The notes under the pieces were generated by a model. That model saw only the letters and a program-made list of their open reading frames with translations, searched no databases and was not told where the DNA came from. Below are positions 5,001 through 7,059 of a stretch of 7,059 nt of DNA, one piece after another (the first letter of the stretch is position 1; each line of letters starts with the position of its first letter). The stretch is from an uncultured Clostridia bacterium (lineage in GTDB: Bacteria; Bacillota; Clostridia; Christensenellales; Maliibacteriaceae), in contig CAKTSO010000100.1 of assembly GCA_934613185.1 (NCBI GenBank), positions 1-7,059 of the forward strand. The letters are read 5' to 3'. Position numbers and translations under genes: made by a program.

Positions 5001-5891
5001 ATGATGCGCGGAAAAAACAGACTGCCCAAATGGCTGAGTCTTTCCACGGTTCTGATCCTCGTGGCGATCATCGTCGCCGCGGCGCTGATCGTGGGCGGCA
5101 TGACGCTTTGGCGTGCGCATCATGACGAGGCGACGGGCGTGGAAAAAGGCATGGGCGCGGTCGTGACCTTTTTCCAGACGGGCTTTTCCAAGCTTGGGGA
5201 CGCGGTGGTGCATTTGTTTCGCGGGCCGTATTGGGACGCGCAGACGGTGGAGGAATATCTTTCTTTGAAACAGGAGGTCGCTTCACTTCGCGCGCAGAAT
5301 GAGCAGATGACGCAGATTCAATCGGAAAACGAACGGCTGACGGCGCTGCTCGACGTGCAGCAGGACTATGCGCAAAACGACCCGATCTGCGCCCGCGTGA
5401 TCAATCGGGATCAGACGGCGTATACCTCGATGCTCGTGATCGATAAGGGCGAAAACGATGGCGTCGCCGCCGATATGGCGGTCGTGACGGCGGAAGGGCT
5501 CGTGGGGCGCGTGACGCAGACGGGCGCGAGCTGGGCACGCGTGACGTGCATCATTTCCAACGATTCCGGCGTCCCCGCGATGGTGGAGACGACGCGCGAT
5601 CCCGGCGTGATCCGCGGCAACCTTGCGCAGGGCGACGGCGCGCAGCTTTTGACGATGCAGTATCTTCCCACGGACGCGGTCGTGACGCCGGGCGATCTTG
5701 TGGTGACCTCCGGCATGGGCGGCGTGTATCCCAAGGGGATCCTGATCGGCGAGGTGACGAGCGTGCAGCGCGGTCAGTCGCAGACGGCGTCCGTGATCGT
5801 GATGCCCGCGGCGGACTTCGTTCATCTGGAAGAAGTCATGGTGATTTCGTCGCAGACGACGGCCGACGCGCAGGAAGGAGCGGCGCAGTGA
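5001..5891 (+). CDS. mreC: Rod shape-determining protein MreC
   Basis: Membrane-anchored scaffold of the elongasome that links cytoplasmic MreB to extracellular PBP2. It has 296 residues: a short basic cytoplasmic tail, one membrane helix (about 12-36), an extracellular region with a coiled coil (about 83-120, EEYLSLKQEVASLRAQ onward), then the paired beta-barrel domain with YTSMLVIDKGENDGV, VTAEGLVGRV, VITSGMGGVYPKG-like VVTSGMGGVYPKGILIGEV, and VMPAADF near the end. AAGGGAGTGA (4990-4999) is the ribosome binding site. ATG 5001 and ATG 5004 are adjacent and the second has the more usual spacing, so the true start may be one codon later. The 83-base gap after mreB holds the tandem repeat. Its stop overlaps the mreD start by four bases. 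Confidence 0.94.
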   Translation: MMRGKNRLPKWLSLSTVLILVAIIVAAALIVGGMTLWRAHHDEATGVEKGMGAVVTFFQTGFSKLGDAVVHLFRGPYWDAQTVEEYLSLKQEVASLRAQNEQMTQIQSENERLTALLDVQQDYAQNDPICARVINRDQTAYTSMLVIDKGENDGVAADMAVVTAEGLVGRVTQTGASWARVTCIISNDSGVPAMVETTRDPGVIRGNLAQGDGAQLLTMQYLPTDAVVTPGDLVVTSGMGGVYPKGILIGEVTSVQRGQSQTASVIVMPAADFVHLEEVMVISSQTTADAQEGAAQ

Positions 5892-6403
5892 ATCGCAAAA
5901 GCGCGCTTTTTCTCACGGCGGCGGCATTGTTTTTGACGGCGTTTCAGCCGTTTTTCAATAAGCTGGGCGGTGTGTACGCCATGTGCCCGGACATGATCGC
6001 GGCCTTCTGCGCGGCGATCGCTCCGGCGGCGGGGTATTATTCGCTCATCTTTGCGGGCGCGTGCGGAATGCTGCTGGATCTGCAGTTGGGAACGGCGTAT
6101 TTCGGCCATATGTTTTTGTATCTTTTGACGGCGCTTTCGGCGGTGCGGCTCGTCAAGCGGCAGGTGAACGCCTTTGCGTCCGCGGCCTGCTGCGGCGCGG
6201 CAAGCGTCGTGTTTTCCCGTCTGTGGGGGATTGCCGCGGCGTTCGTGCGCGGATATTCCGTCGACTTTTACGCGGGAATTTTGAAGATGCTTCCCGCCGT
6301 GTGCCTGACGGCGATCGCCGCGGCGTTTTTGACGCTCATCGGCTCGGCGATTTTAAAATCGGCGCCGTTTCGAACGCGGGAGGGCGGCGTGAAATATCGC
6401 TGA
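5888..6403 (+). CDS. mreD: Rod shape-determining membrane protein MreD
   Basis: Integral membrane partner of MreC in the elongation complex. It has 171 residues, almost all hydrophobic, with about five membrane spans separated by short loops: residues about 5-20, 32-48, 50-80 (with LLDLQLGTAYFGHMFLYLL), 95-115 and 135-160. DLQLG and FG are typical of the family, but MreD is weakly conserved, so the call rests largely on hydrophobicity, size and position between mreC and PBP2. The start is GTG at 5888, overlapping the mreC stop as GTGA, with AGGAAGGAG (5872-5880) seven bases upstream. The same frame is open far upstream inside mreC, but without a ribosome binding site or membrane character. 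Confidence 0.85.
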   Translation: MNRKSALFLTAAALFLTAFQPFFNKLGGVYAMCPDMIAAFCAAIAPAAGYYSLIFAGACGMLLDLQLGTAYFGHMFLYLLTALSAVRLVKRQVNAFASAACCGAASVVFSRLWGIAAAFVRGYSVDFYAGILKMLPAVCLTAIAAAFLTLIGSAILKSAPFRTREGGVKYR

Positions 6404-6438
6404 CGCGCGGAACTTTCTTTTGATTTTTTAGGAGGCGA

Positions 6439-7059
6439 ATGCCCTTGCAGAATGCCAATCGATTTGAAGCGGAAGACAGGCGGCCGTTCAACCCGGCGTA
6501 TCGCATTTTTGCGGTCGGGCTGGCGATCGTCATGGCTTTCGCTTTGCTTTTTGCAAAACTGTACCGCCTTCAGCTCGACGAAGGCGACGAATATGCCGCC
6601 GCCGCAGAGGAGACCAAAACGCAGACGATCTCCTTATCCGGCGCGCGCGGCAATATTCTGGATTCCAACGGCGTCGTGCTTGCGACGAACCGCGAGTGCT
6701 ACCAGGTCAAATTCACCTGGGATCCCGACAAACGGACGACGTCGGGCAACGAGAAATACACCGAAAGCCTGCGCCGCGTCATCGAGATGATCGAGGAGGA
6801 CGGCGGGCAGGTGATCGACACGTTCCGCATCGTTCGCGGCGAGGACGGCAACTGGTGCTTCACATGGGATTCCTATCTTGACGAAGAGGCGGCCGCGGCG
6901 CGGACGAAGACGTGGGCGTCGAACATGGCGCTGTCGATCAAGACGTATCCCACGGCGGAGGATATGTTGAACGCGTTGAAAAAACGCTACGGCATCGGCG
7001 ACGACGTTTCCGACGAAGAGGCGCACAAGATCCTGTCCGTCTGGCAGGAGGCGCAGCAG
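6439..7059 (+). CDS. mrdA: Class B penicillin-binding protein PBP2 (elongasome transpeptidase), N-terminal 207 codons, cut by right window edge
   Basis: Membrane-anchored DD-transpeptidase that cross-links peptidoglycan during elongation. Visible: a polar N-terminus, one membrane helix (about 24-42, IFAVGLAIVMAFALLFAKLY), then LQLDEGDEY and SGARGNILDSNGVVLATN (68-85), the N-terminal dimerisation-domain signature of the FtsI/PBP2 family, and the pedestal region with TAEDMLNALKKRYGI. The SxxK, SxN and KTG catalytic motifs lie beyond base 7059. AGGAGG (6430-6435) is only three bases from ATG 6439; the in-frame TTG at 6445 would have a nine-base spacer and could be the real start. The position after mreBCD supports PBP2 rather than FtsI/PBP3 or SpoVD. 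It follows mreD after 35 bases and is probably in the same operon. Confidence 0.88.
   Translation, partial: MPLQNANRFEAEDRRPFNPAYRIFAVGLAIVMAFALLFAKLYRLQLDEGDEYAAAAEETKTQTISLSGARGNILDSNGVVLATNRECYQVKFTWDPDKRTTSGNEKYTESLRRVIEMIEEDGGQVIDTFRIVRGEDGNWCFTWDSYLDEEAAAARTKTWASNMALSIKTYPTAEDMLNALKKRYGIGDDVSDEEAHKILSVWQEAQQ

Noticed and set aside
1..7059. High density of GATC sites across the window
   Set aside because: By eye there are about three times as many as base composition predicts, but nearly all are Ile ATC or Asp/Arg codon junctions after G-ending codons, so codon preference is enough to explain it.

Overview
The window looks like the chromosome of a GC-rich member of the Bacillota, probably class Clostridia. 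The evidence is the gene set (IreB, RuvX and DUF1292 in a row, then maf-mreB-mreC-mreD-PBP2), strong AGGAGG-type ribosome binding sites, and promoters close to the sigma-A consensus with 17-base spacers. I cannot name a genus. No mobile elements, CRISPR arrays, tRNAs or rRNAs were seen.

Left part, minus strand (1-1904): the first 551 codons of a P2-type cation-pumping ATPase, whose C-terminal part lies beyond the left edge. Its 5' leader carries what I read as a complete Mn2+-sensing riboswitch of the yybP-ykoY family. It has a promoter (TTGACA, 17 bases, TATGTT), an aptamer with GGGAGUAG, GUCAACAU and a GAAA-capped helix, and a 14-bp intrinsic terminator followed by six U. The 5' arm of the terminator contains the 3' strand of aptamer helix P1, so the two structures exclude each other. 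The simplest reading is a metal-induced exporter: Mn2+ holds the aptamer, the terminator cannot form, and the pump is made.

Middle part, plus strand (1997-3133): a divergent promoter drives ireB and ruvX. In most relatives the DUF1292 protein is a separate gene after ruvX. Here it is joined in frame to RuvX with no stop codon, although a good internal ribosome binding site and ATG remain. A strong terminator closes the unit.

Right part, plus strand (3226-7059): an extended -10 promoter starts a cell-shape operon. It encodes the Maf nucleotide pyrophosphatase (TTG start), MreB, MreC, MreD (GTG start overlapping the mreC stop) and the N-terminal 207 codons of a class B penicillin-binding protein, PBP2, cut by the right edge. 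Together these are the core of the rod elongation machinery: MreB filaments inside the cell, MreC and MreD in the membrane, PBP2 as cross-linking enzyme. An AT-rich 10-base motif (AGTTTACAAT) forms a perfect inverted repeat inside mreB and recurs twice in the mreB-mreC gap. I cannot explain it.

The most informative items are the riboswitch with its mutually exclusive terminator, the RuvX-DUF1292 fusion, and the AGTTTACAAT repeats.
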